Source: Lysobacter_K sp043738095 (lineage in GTDB: Bacteria; Pseudomonadota; Gammaproteobacteria; Xanthomonadales; Xanthomonadaceae). From it: a DNA stretch of 43,372 nucleotides. The stretch covers positions 1 through 43,372 of the forward strand of contig JAYSZI010000116.1 in NCBI GenBank assembly GCA_043738095.1. Direction: 5' to 3'. Each line of letters opens with the position of its first letter. Within the stretch, counting starts at the first letter, position 1. The notes below the pieces were generated by a model. The model was given only the letters and a program-made list of their open reading frames with translations, made no database searches and was not told the origin of the DNA. The position numbers were made by a program, and so were the translations under genes. This document shows positions 9,901 to 17,500 of this stretch, in pieces.

Positions 9901-10039
9901 CCGACACCACCGGCGGATCGATCGCCGGAAGTTCGCGCAGCGTCAGGCGCGAGAACGCCATCACCCCGAGCACGATCAACAGCAGGCTCATCACTGTCGC
10001 GAACACCGGACGACGGATCGACAGGTCGGAGATACTCAT
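6905..10039 (-). CDS. RND multidrug efflux transporter (HAE1 type)
   Basis: A 1044-residue inner-membrane proton-driven exporter, the pump of a tripartite efflux system. The family start MSISDLSIRRPVFATVMSLL is present, followed by two large periplasmic loops and twelve predicted helices. The proton-relay Asp pair in helix 4 is seen in GLVVDDAIVVLENIQRR, and the second-half repeat in GLAAKNGILIVEFANQLR. The length is normal. Drug substrates cannot be predicted. The gene begins 5 bases after the stop of the membrane-fusion lipoprotein gene, so the two form an operon. No outer-membrane factor or regulator lies beside them; a TolC homologue elsewhere is presumably used. Confidence 0.95.
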   Translation of the reverse strand: MSISDLSIRRPVFATVMSLLLIVLGVMAFSRLTLRELPAIDPPVVSVDVGYPGASAGVVETRITQVLEDALSGIEGIETIESRSVNGRASISIEFTLAREIEAAANDVRDAVSRVSNRLPDEADPPQVEKVESDSEVVLWLNMSSTQMDTLQLTDYADRYVVDRLSSIDGVAQVRIGGQQRYAMRIWLDRDALAARGITVNEIEAALRAENVELPAGRIESDTRDFTLRVARGYQKPEDFAQIPLTKGADGYVVRLSDVAKVELASAERRAYYRSNGEPNIGLGIVKTSTANSLDVALAARAEAVRIQPTLPAGSKIFVAFDTTVFIESAVRRVYHTLFEAIVLVLIVIWLFLGSLRAALIPALTVPVCLVAAFIPLYAFGFSINLMTLLALVLCIGLVVDDAIVVLENIQRRADLGEPRLVAAARGTKQVAFAVIATTAVLVAVFLPIGFMEGNTGRLFRELSVALAGAVAISAFVALTLTPMMSSKLVRPHDEQKSNRVHRWVNARLSGLSVRYQRFIDRSVERPWLFGGLMLVAIALSFGLFKLVPSELAPPEDRGAFFVSVVGPEGAGYDYTVKQIQQVEKVLAQHVGDEKSGKPIQRANTRVPGGFGASEEMHTGQVIVFLQDWDKRDASTNDVVDSLRGELAQLPGVRANPQVRTGLVRSRGQPLQIVLGGPDYAELAQWRDKLLARMEQNPQLFSADSDYKETRPQMRVQIDRQRAADLGVSVADIGHALETMMGSRRVTTFVQDGEEYDVVVQSDKAGRASPADLAAIQVRARDGGLVPLSNLVTLNELAEPGSLNRFNRLRAITISAGLAPGYRMGDAIAWANQVIAEELPDHAQVDWKGESREYQAAGGAVLLTFTLALLIVFLVLAAQFESFIHPFVIMLTVPLGVLGALIGLALTGGTLNLFSQIGIVMLVGLAAKNGILIVEFANQLRDAGRSIHQAIVEAASVRLRPILMTSIATVAGALPLVLAGGPGSASRATIGVVVIFGVSFSTLLSLFIVPTFYVLLARYTRSPDAVKHELDRLESTTPLAGGST

Positions 10040-10044
10040 GGCAG

Positions 10045-11142
10045 TCAGTCCCTTTTGGCAGCAGATTTGCCACTGCCGGCGGGCCTGGCGCCGCCTTCGA
10101 CGATCTTGCTGCCCGGGCGCAGCTTGCCGGTGCCATCAACGACGACCTTGTCGCCGGCCTTGAGGCCTTCCAGCATTTCGGCCAGGCCATCGCGGCGCGC
10201 GCCGATCTTGACGTCGGCGCGCTCGGCGCTGCCGTCGGGCTTGACCCGGTATACGAACGAGCTGTTGCCGACCTGCACCACCGCGATCTCGGGCAGCAGC
10301 AACGCTTGCCGTTCCGGACGCGACAACGTGACCTGCAGCAGCATGCCCGGGCGCAGCGCGCGGTCGATGTTGGCGAAATCGCCGCGCACGGTCAGCGCGC
10401 GCGTGGCTTGATCGACGCGCGCGTCGATGATGCTGACGATGCCATCGAACTTACGCCCCGGATAAGCCGCGCTGGTCGCCTCGAGGCGCTGGCCGGCGGC
10501 CACGTTCGCGAGCATCGCTTCAGGCACCGGGAAATCGACGAACACGCGCGCGGTGTCATCGAGCGTCACGATCGCCGTACCCGGCGTGACCAGTGATCCC
10601 GGGCTGATCTGGCGCAGCCCGAGCACGCCGGCAAACGGCGCGCGGATCGTGCGGTCGCCGATCTCGGCGCGCATCTGGGCGACGCGCGCACGTGCGGCAT
10701 CGCGGGTCGCGCCCTGGCTGTCGAGCGCGGCGCGCGCGATCAGCTGCTGCGTGGCCAGTTCGCTCTGGCGGCGGTACATGCGCTCGGCCTCGTTGGCGGC
10801 AGCCTGCGCCTCGGCGAGCGCGGCCTGCTGCGACTGCCCGCTCAGCGTCACCAACGGCGCGCCTGCGGCGACCACATCGCCGCTGTCGAAATGTACGCGT
10901 TGCACGGTCTCGCTGACCTTGGCAGTGACCGTCACCGATTCGCGCGCCTTGACGTTGCCCAGCGCCTGCACAGTGTCGCTCCAAGGCTGCAGTCGCAGCT
11001 GGGTGGTGGTCACCGGCACCGGACGCTCACCGCCGCCACGCTTCTGCGGGGCCGCATCCCGGCCGCAGCCCGCAAGGACCAGCAACAGCGCGCCGGCAGC
11101 AACGAGGGCACGCGCGGTGCCGGATCGGGGTTGGGTCCGCAT
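10045..11142 (-). CDS. RND periplasmic adaptor (membrane-fusion) lipoprotein
   Basis: A 365-residue HlyD/AcrA-type adaptor linking the inner-membrane pump to an outer-membrane channel. The start at 11142 gives a lipoprotein signal, with a basic N-terminus, ALVAAGALLLVLAG and a lipobox cysteine (LAGC). Domains in order: a biotinyl-lipoyl half-motif (VTVTAKVSETVQRVHFDSGDVV), a short helical hairpin (QAALAEAQAAANEAERMYRRQSELA), the second lipoyl half (IRAPFAGVLGLRQISPGSLV), a beta-barrel and a membrane-proximal domain. An in-frame ATG/GTG further upstream (to 11214) would spoil the signal peptide. It is the promoter-proximal gene of the pair, with cysK divergent about 250 bases away. Confidence 0.94.
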   Translation of the reverse strand: MRTQPRSGTARALVAAGALLLVLAGCGRDAAPQKRGGGERPVPVTTTQLRLQPWSDTVQALGNVKARESVTVTAKVSETVQRVHFDSGDVVAAGAPLVTLSGQSQQAALAEAQAAANEAERMYRRQSELATQQLIARAALDSQGATRDAARARVAQMRAEIGDRTIRAPFAGVLGLRQISPGSLVTPGTAIVTLDDTARVFVDFPVPEAMLANVAAGQRLEATSAAYPGRKFDGIVSIIDARVDQATRALTVRGDFANIDRALRPGMLLQVTLSRPERQALLLPEIAVVQVGNSSFVYRVKPDGSAERADVKIGARRDGLAEMLEGLKAGDKVVVDGTGKLRPGSKIVEGGARPAGSGKSAAKRD

Positions 11143-11389
11143 GCTTCTCTCAGTTAGGGAGTCGAATCGGGTGATGCAGTCTAGCCGCCGGGTGGTAACG
11201 CCCGCGCGGGGCAACGGTTGACGCGACTAGCGGTAATGCGGCGGTGCGGCTCGACAGGCTGGGGCGCGGCAGTGCACCCTGATCATGGTCGTGTCCTAGA
11301 CCGCGCGCACAGTTTGCGCACCGCGCATGGACGGCGCGCACACTTCCGGTACTGAGCCGTCCCTTCCCCCACCCGCTCAGGAGTTGCGC

Positions 11390-12346
11390 ATGATCCACGA
11401 CAGCATCCTCGACACCATCGGCCGCACGCCTGTGGTGCGTCTGCACCGCCTTGCCCCGCCGCACGTCACGCTGTACGCCAAGGTCGAATCGTTCAACCCA
11501 GGCGGCTCGGTCAAGGACCGCCTGGCATTGGCGATCATTCTCGAGGCCGAGGTCCGCGGCGAGCTCAATCCCGGCGACACCGTGATCGAGGCTACGTCGG
11601 GCAATACCGGCGTTGCGCTGGCGATGGTATGCGCCGCGCGCGGCTATAAATTCGTCGCGGTCATGTCGGAGACGTTTTCGGTCGAACGCCGCAAGCTGAT
11701 GCGCGCGTACGGCGCCAAGGTGATCCTGACACCGGCCGCCGCGCGCGGCAGCGGCATGGTGCGACGTGCGGAGGAACTGGCGGCCCAGCACGGCTGGTTT
11801 CTCGCCCGCCAGTTCGCCAACCCGGCCAACCCGGCCTATCACCGCCAGACCACCGCGGCTGAGATCCTGCGGGATTTCGCCGGCCGCCGGCTCGATCATT
11901 TCGTCACCGGCTGGGGCACCGGCGGCACCCTGACCGGTGTCGGCGAAGTGCTCAAAGTTGCCCGGCCCGAGGTGCGCATCACCACCTGCGAACCCGCTGG
12001 CGCCTCGCTGCTCGGCGGCAAGGAGTGGCAACCCCACAAGATCCAGGGCTGGACCCCGGACTTCGTGCCCGAAGTGCTCAACCCCGATGTCGCCCACGCG
12101 ATCCTGCCGATCGATGACGTGCTCGCGCGTGACACCGCGCGCCGCTTGGCGCAGGAAGAAGGGATATTCGTCGGCATTTCCGCCGGCGCTACCACTGCCG
12201 CGGCGTTGGAAGTCGCGCGCACCGCGGTTGAAGGCACGGTGATCCTGGCGATGCTGCCCGACACCGGCGAACGCTACCTCAGCACGTTCCTGTTCGAAGG
12301 CGTCAACGAGGCCTCGGACGACGACTGGCTGGAATCGCTGAGTTGA
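11390..12346 (+). CDS. cysK: Cysteine synthase (O-acetylserine sulfhydrylase)
   Basis: A PLP enzyme of 318 residues that makes L-cysteine from O-acetylserine and sulfide. Seen: IGRTPVVRLHRL, the Schiff-base lysine in NPGGSVKDR (Lys42), the substrate loop TSGNTG, the phosphate-binding GTGGTLTG, and the C-terminal GISAGA plus PDTGERYLST. The start at 11390 follows CAGGAG with ideal spacing; an upstream frame from 11327 lacks one. CysK and CysM families are close; the ordered PDTGERYLST end favours CysK. The macro-domain gene begins 13 bases after the stop and is probably co-transcribed. Confidence 0.93.
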   Translation: MIHDSILDTIGRTPVVRLHRLAPPHVTLYAKVESFNPGGSVKDRLALAIILEAEVRGELNPGDTVIEATSGNTGVALAMVCAARGYKFVAVMSETFSVERRKLMRAYGAKVILTPAAARGSGMVRRAEELAAQHGWFLARQFANPANPAYHRQTTAAEILRDFAGRRLDHFVTGWGTGGTLTGVGEVLKVARPEVRITTCEPAGASLLGGKEWQPHKIQGWTPDFVPEVLNPDVAHAILPIDDVLARDTARRLAQEEGIFVGISAGATTAAALEVARTAVEGTVILAMLPDTGERYLSTFLFEGVNEASDDDWLESLS

Positions 12347-12359
12347 GGAGCCCACGGGT

Positions 12360-12884
12360 GTGATCGGCATCAACGTCATTCAAAGCGACATCACGTCCCT
12401 CGCGGTCGATGCCGTCGTCAACGCCGCCAACGAGTCCCTGCTTGGCGGTGCGGGGGTCGACGGCGCGATCCATCGGGCCGCCGGGCCGGGGTTGCTGGCC
12501 GAATGCATCGCCCTGCCCGAAGTCACTCCTAACGTACGTTGCCCGACCGGCGAGGCCCGCCGCACGGGGGGCCATCGCTTGCATGCACGCCATGTAATCC
12601 ACACGGTCGGCCCGAGGTGGCAAGGCGGCGACGCCGGCGAGGCGGAATTACTCGCGAACTGTTATCGCGCCTGCATGCAGCTGGCCATGGGCCATCAGAT
12701 CAAGTCGATCGCGTTCCCGGCAATCAGTTGCGGGCTCTACGGCTACCCGCCGGAACTAGCCGTACCGATTGCGGTGCACGAGGTGCGGGCGTGGCAGGTT
12801 GAACACGCGCAGCCGCAGCAGGTGACATTCGCGTGTTTCGATGCCGCGATGGCGCTGCTGTATCGGCAGGTGCTCGCGGCCTGA
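12360..12884 (+). CDS. Macro-domain ADP-ribose / O-acetyl-ADP-ribose hydrolase
   Basis: A 174-residue single macro domain of the MacroD/YmdB type. Such enzymes remove mono-ADP-ribose from acidic residues or deacetylate O-acetyl-ADP-ribose. Signature elements: the IQSDITSLAVDAVVNAANES start, GGAGVDGAIHRAAGP (adenosine and ribose pocket), the TGGHRL region, HTVGPRW and AFPAISCGLYGYP (catalytic and phosphate loop). The start is GTG at 12360, preceded by GAGGAG. It follows cysK closely; no ADP-ribosyltransferase is visible nearby, so the linkage may be simple co-transcription. Confidence 0.92.
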   Translation: MIGINVIQSDITSLAVDAVVNAANESLLGGAGVDGAIHRAAGPGLLAECIALPEVTPNVRCPTGEARRTGGHRLHARHVIHTVGPRWQGGDAGEAELLANCYRACMQLAMGHQIKSIAFPAISCGLYGYPPELAVPIAVHEVRAWQVEHAQPQQVTFACFDAAMALLYRQVLAA

Positions 12885-12936
12885 TCGGTCGCGAGCGGGT
12901 GGGCGCGCCGCCGCTAGTTCGCTCGCGTCATTGGAC

Positions 12937-12967
12937 AAAAAAACGCCGGCACGTGGCCGGCGTTTTT
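12937..12967. terminator. Bidirectional Rho-independent terminator
   Basis: The stem ACGCCGGC / GCCGGCGT encloses a 5-base loop (ACGTG) and is flanked by an A-run on the left and a T-run on the right. It can therefore stop transcription both from the cysK-macro pair (plus) and from the convergent aldolase gene (minus). Confidence 0.9.
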
Positions 12968-12983
12968 GAGGGCGTCTTCCTGC

Positions 12984-13014
12984 CCGTCATCCCCTCGGAC
13001 GCGGGGCTCCAGTG
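12984..13014 (-). repeat. Dispersed copy of the 5.1-5.7 kb palindromic repeat
   Basis: CCGTCATCCCCTCGGACGCG and the following GGGCTCCAGTG match the inverted form of the array palindrome (GGATCCCCGCG TTCGCGGGGATGACGG) at all but about three positions. This single copy lies just after the terminator, overlapping nothing but the 3' flank of the aldolase gene. Confidence 0.6.
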
Positions 13015-13021
13015 ACTTCGC

Positions 13022-14032
13022 CTACGCCGCCGACTTCCACTGCCCCAGCGCCGCCAAGCCATTGTCGCGCGCACGCGCAAACACCGTCTGCTGCGCGGAA
13101 GCGATGTTGTTGACGATGTCTTGCGACCACAGCTTCAGCGCCGCCGACTGCATCGCGCGACCGTAGGAGAACGACAACGGCCACGGGTTCGGGCCCATCT
13201 GGTTCATCGCGTTGAGGTGCGCGGTTGCGGCCTCGTCAGACTGCCCGCCCGACAGAAACACGATGCCCGGCAGCGTCGCCGGCACGGTTGACTTCAGCAC
13301 CTGCAGCGTGGCGGCAGCGACCTCCTCGACACTGGCCTTGTCGCTGCTGGTCGTACCGGGCAGCACCATCGACGCCTTCAAGATCGTGCCCTCGAGCATC
13401 ACGCTGTTTTCGTACAACGAACCGAACAGCGAACGCAGCGTGACCTCGGTAACCTCGAAGCAGGTCTCGATGTCGTGATTGCCGTCCATTATCACTTCCG
13501 GCTCGACCATTGGCACCAGGCCCTGCTCCTGGCACAAGGCCGCGTAGCGCGCGAGCGCGTGGCAGTTGGCCTCGATGCAGGTGCCCGACGGGATGTCGTC
13601 GCTGATGTTGATTACCGCGCGCCACTTGGCGAAGCGCGCACCGAGCCGGTAGTACTCCTCCAGGCGCGCGCGCAGACCGTCGAGGCCTTCGGTAACCACT
13701 TCACCCGGGAAGCCCGCGAGCGCTACCGGTCCCTTGTCGACCTTGATCCCCGGGATGATGCCGTTGTCGGCCATGAGCTTGGCGAACGGCACGCCACCCT
13801 TGGTGGACTGGCGCAGTGTCTCGTCGAACAGGATCGCGCCGGAGATGTACTGGCTCAGGTTCGGCGTGCCCAACAGCAGCTCGCGATACGCGCGGCGGTT
13901 CTCTTCGGTGCACTCGATACCGACGCCGTCAAAACGCTTTTTGATGGTGGCGTTGGACTCGTCGATCGCGATGATGCCCTTGCCCGCGGCAACCATGGCC
14001 TGGGCGGTTTCGGCAAGCTGTTCGATGCTCAT
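13022..14032 (-). CDS. Class I fructose-bisphosphate aldolase
   Basis: A 336-residue Schiff-base aldolase of glycolysis and gluconeogenesis, of the long eukaryote-like class I type rather than the metal-dependent class II. Seen: GKGIIAIDESNATIKKRF, RFAKWRAV (Lys136), the acid pair in VPMVEPEV (Glu177, Glu179), the Schiff-base lysine in EGTILKASMVLPG (Lys219), LSGGQSDEAA and FSYGRAMQ. Length is normal. A perfect -10 element lies about 30 bases upstream, and an AGGA ribosome binding site precedes the ATG. Single-gene unit. Confidence 0.96.
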   Translation of the reverse strand: MSIEQLAETAQAMVAAGKGIIAIDESNATIKKRFDGVGIECTEENRRAYRELLLGTPNLSQYISGAILFDETLRQSTKGGVPFAKLMADNGIIPGIKVDKGPVALAGFPGEVVTEGLDGLRARLEEYYRLGARFAKWRAVINISDDIPSGTCIEANCHALARYAALCQEQGLVPMVEPEVIMDGNHDIETCFEVTEVTLRSLFGSLYENSVMLEGTILKASMVLPGTTSSDKASVEEVAAATLQVLKSTVPATLPGIVFLSGGQSDEAATAHLNAMNQMGPNPWPLSFSYGRAMQSAALKLWSQDIVNNIASAQQTVFARARDNGLAALGQWKSAA

Positions 14033-14061
14033 GGGAGTCCTGGGGGGTGAGGGGGGCGGCG

Positions 14062-14067
14062 ATTATA
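14062..14067 (-). promoter_or_regulatory. -10 element for the aldolase gene
   Basis: A perfect TATAAT is read on the minus strand in the context GGCTATAATCG. A start about 7 bases on would give an untranslated leader near 20 bases, ending in AGGACTCCC before the ATG. The -35 region at 16-18 bp spacing is poor, so only the -10 hexamer is supported. Confidence 0.5.
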
Positions 14068-14564
14068 GCCGTGCGCCTCGATGCCTGCTATGCCGCTGCC
14101 ACAGCCCAATCAAATTCAGTGTCTGATTGTCCTTAAATCCAACCGGTAGCTCTATCCAAAGTCCACCGCCGCGCGGCTCATCCACTCCACGAACCCTCAA
14201 CATGTCGATGGAGATTCTCCACGGATAAGTTTGCCCAGCAGAAGGAGCCATCTCCGAGGCCTGAACAGGCCGGGATGCAGCAGTACGCAGGAGCGACCCC
14301 GTGCTCGACTGCGCACCCATCATTGGCAGCTGCCAAACGTGGAACAACGGCGTTTTTTTCGCGGGCGGGGGGGCACAGGGGCAGCCCCCCTCGCGATCGG
14401 CTTGGAGCCGCTATCCAACGCCGGTATCAGCGCCATGCCGCAAGGGGAACCGGAGCGACGCGGCACCGGCTGCGAAGCCGCACGAGTTGCGCTCAAAAAG
14501 GTGCCACGCAAGTCGGGCGCGGGTTACTACCTAGGGCACGACGGGGAACGTTCGAGGGGGTTCG
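14068..14564. other. About 500-bp region without a recognisable gene
   Basis: This lies between the aldolase promoter and the stop of the adenylation/oxoamine synthase gene. A minus-strand frame (14063-14347) runs through it but lacks a recognisable family or good start, and I do not call it. A GGGGGGG ... CCCCCC imperfect hairpin at about 14364-14391 is present but is not followed by a T-run in the direction of the upstream gene. It looks like a junction around inserted DNA. Confidence 0.4.
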
Positions 14565-17500
14565 TCAGACCGTCCGCAAGCGCTGCCAGTCGGCCATTCG
14601 CCCAATGAACCAAATGAACGGCTCGGCCTGGCCGTTCAATACGCATGCGCCCTTGATAACGGTATCGAGCAACGCCTGCACATCAGACGAGCACAAGGCA
14701 GAGATCGACTGCTTATCCGTGAGAAGAAGTGAGCAGAACGGCGTAAGCGTTGTCTCCTGATCTCCGATCGTGATGTCCCGCTCGTTAACCAAAATCGTGA
14801 TGCGTTTTCCGTCGTCTAGAAGACCTATGGACACAACGAGCTTCGGAGTCGGACCAGCCACCTTCGCCAGCGCCCCCTTTAGATAGACGCAAAAGGCGTT
14901 AGCCCACTCCTCCACGCCGGGTCGTCCTGTAGGAGCGTCGCTCGAACCCTCGCCGGTTGGATGGCTCGGGACACCATAAAACCCACTACTTCCGACCGAT
15001 GGGTTCGCTTGCACTCCGCTGTCGTCGGACACCTGATCTTTCAAAGTCTGTCGATTCCCCTCAACTTCGCGTTCCGCGTCGATTAGGGCCTCGAGGGTTC
15101 TGTCCACGTCATCTCGTGTGTGCGAAGCCGAGCAGATGAACCTGAGACGACCACGTCCGCGTTCCACGATGGGATACGTGACAGCGGCAGTGTGGATGCC
15201 GCGCGCATACAAGCCGCGAGCAATTCCGTAGAGCTTGTCGCTGTCAGAAAAATGCGGAGTGACGATGGGGCCGTCTCCGGTGCCAAGATCATAGCCAGCT
15301 TCGGAGAAGCGCTCCCTCATGTAGTTGGTGGTATCCCAGAGTCGCTCTCGCAGTGCGTCGTCCGTGCTCAGTCGACGCAAGGCGGCGAGCGCCGCCGCGA
15401 TATCAGCCGGGGTCGATGTAGCCTGATAAATGTATGCCCGGGCGGACGACTTCAGGAGCGCGATGTGCTCCTCTCGTGCAGCGATGACGCCCCCAAGGCT
15501 CCCGAGCGCCTTGCTGAGTGTCGTCATGATGAAGTCGACTTCGTCGGTGACGCCCTGAGCGGCACAAAGGCCGGCTCCGCGAGGGCCATAGAAGCCGAAT
15601 GAATGTGCCTCGTCTACGAGGACGAGCGCACCGTATCTTTTTGACGTGCGTACGATGTCGTGCACCGGGGCCGTGCCCTCCCCCATGCTGTAAACGCCTT
15701 CGAGGGCTACAAGGGTCGTGCGGTAGGGCGACGCTTCTGCCTTGAGAATCGATTCCAGGTCGGACGGATTGTTGTGTCGAAACGTTCTTATCGTCGCACC
15801 GCTCAGGCGAGCGCCGTCCACGATGGAAGCGTGACACAGCTGATCCATCACGATTACGTCTTTGTCGCCAAGAAGGCCCGCGACAACCCCGAGATTCGCG
15901 GTGAATCCGGTGGGAAACAAGCATGCGGCAGGCTTCCCCACCAGCTCGGCAAAGGCCTTTTCGAACTCCAGGTGACAATCGGTTACGCCCGATGCTGTCG
16001 CGGATGTGCCCATCCCGGTCCCGAAACGCTCCAGGGCGGACCTGGCATCCGCGATAACGTTCTGATCACGGTTGAGGCCCAGATAGAGATTGGTCGTCCA
16101 TACGATGGCGTCGCGTTCTTCGCCGCTATGCGCGTCGACAACCGTACCTCTGTGCGCGCTGCCGGTACGTACGAACTTGCTGTAGGGATCCCGGCCTTGA
16201 CGGCTCAGCAGGCGCTTGAGCTCCCGAACAAGCGTCCCCTTGTCGGTAGCGGACCAGTACGGCGCTTTCGCTGCCAGAAACGGCGGGTGGCCTGACTGAA
16301 TTTCAGCCTGAAACCGACCCAGCGTGTCCAGGGCTGCGCCTCGCTCCTTTTCCGTGGATGCGCTCTCAGTGGCGCCGCTTCCCATCACGTCAAGGAGGTA
16401 AGCGGCAACGGCGGTGGGGGTTCGGTGCTCGTGAGTCAGGGAGACGGGCAGCTTTTGACCCACAACCGTGGCCAGCCGGTGGCTCAGCTCAACCGCGTCC
16501 AGCGAGTCGAGGCCGAGCGCGTCGAATGAGTGGTGCGGCGGTACTTGCTCGGGATCACGAAAACTGAGGATCCGGGCCGTTTCGCCCCTGATAAGCGCAA
16601 GCACGGCCGCATGCCGCTGGTCCGTCGAAAGGCCCGCCAGACGGTGCACCAAGCCCTCGGCGGCGCTGGACACCATGGTGCCGGACTGAGGAGGGCCGAT
16701 GTGTTTGCACTTGTCCTGATCGGGGCTCACCTTCGGCCGCGGGAGCTGCGTGCGGTCGAGCTTGCCATTGGGTAACAGGGGGAGTTGCTCAAGATGCACC
16801 ACGACCCGGGGCACCATGTACTTGGGCAGCCGCCCCGCGACATGCGCTCGCGCCGCCTCACTTGTCACCGCCTCGTCCCGGCTGACCACATATCCCACGA
16901 GCGTCTTTTTGCCCCCGCCCCCATCGACGACCGACGCCGCTGCGCCGTCCACGCCTTCCATCGACTCCAGCGTTGATTCGATCTCTTCCAACTCGATCCG
17001 AAAGCCCCGGATCTTTACCTGATGGTCGACCCGGCCTAGGAACACGATCTCGCCCTCTTCGCTCCAGCGGCACAGGTCTCCGGTTCGGTACAACCGCTCC
17101 TCCGGAATCGGCCCGCTCGGATCCACCCCGACAAAACGCTGCCTCGTACGCTCCTCGTCGTACAGGTATCCCCGCGCAAGTTGGTCGCCCGCGAGGTACA
17201 GCTCTCCGGGCACCCCGACAGCAACCGGCTGCATAGCATCGTCCAGGATGTACGACCGCGAGTTCGACACCGGTTTGCCGATCGTGATCGTCTCCACACC
17301 CACCGCGACCGCGGTGGCTGTCGAAAAGACCGTGTCCTCGGTAGGCCCATACACGTTGACCACGCGCGGCCCTTGCTCCAACGCATGCAACTGATCCACC
17401 AGCGAGCGTTTAAGCACCTCGCCACCAAGCACGACGCAGCGGATTCCCTCCGGCCGCCATCCGGACGCGAGCAGCGCCTGCATCGCCGACGGCACCATGA

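Noticed and set aside
7196..10411. Long plus-strand frames (396 and 640 codons) opposite the RND pump
   Set aside because: The minus-strand frame has all RND motifs over 1044 residues; the plus-strand ones have no family features and are typical shadows in GC-rich DNA.
14063..14347. Minus-strand frame of 94 codons downstream of the oxoamine synthase gene
   Set aside because: It runs into the aldolase promoter, has no ribosome binding site and no recognisable family; kept only as an unassigned intergenic stretch.
14360..14395. Candidate terminator hairpin GGGGGGG / CCCCCC for the oxoamine synthase transcript
   Set aside because: The T-run is on the wrong side for minus-strand transcription and the stem is imperfect.
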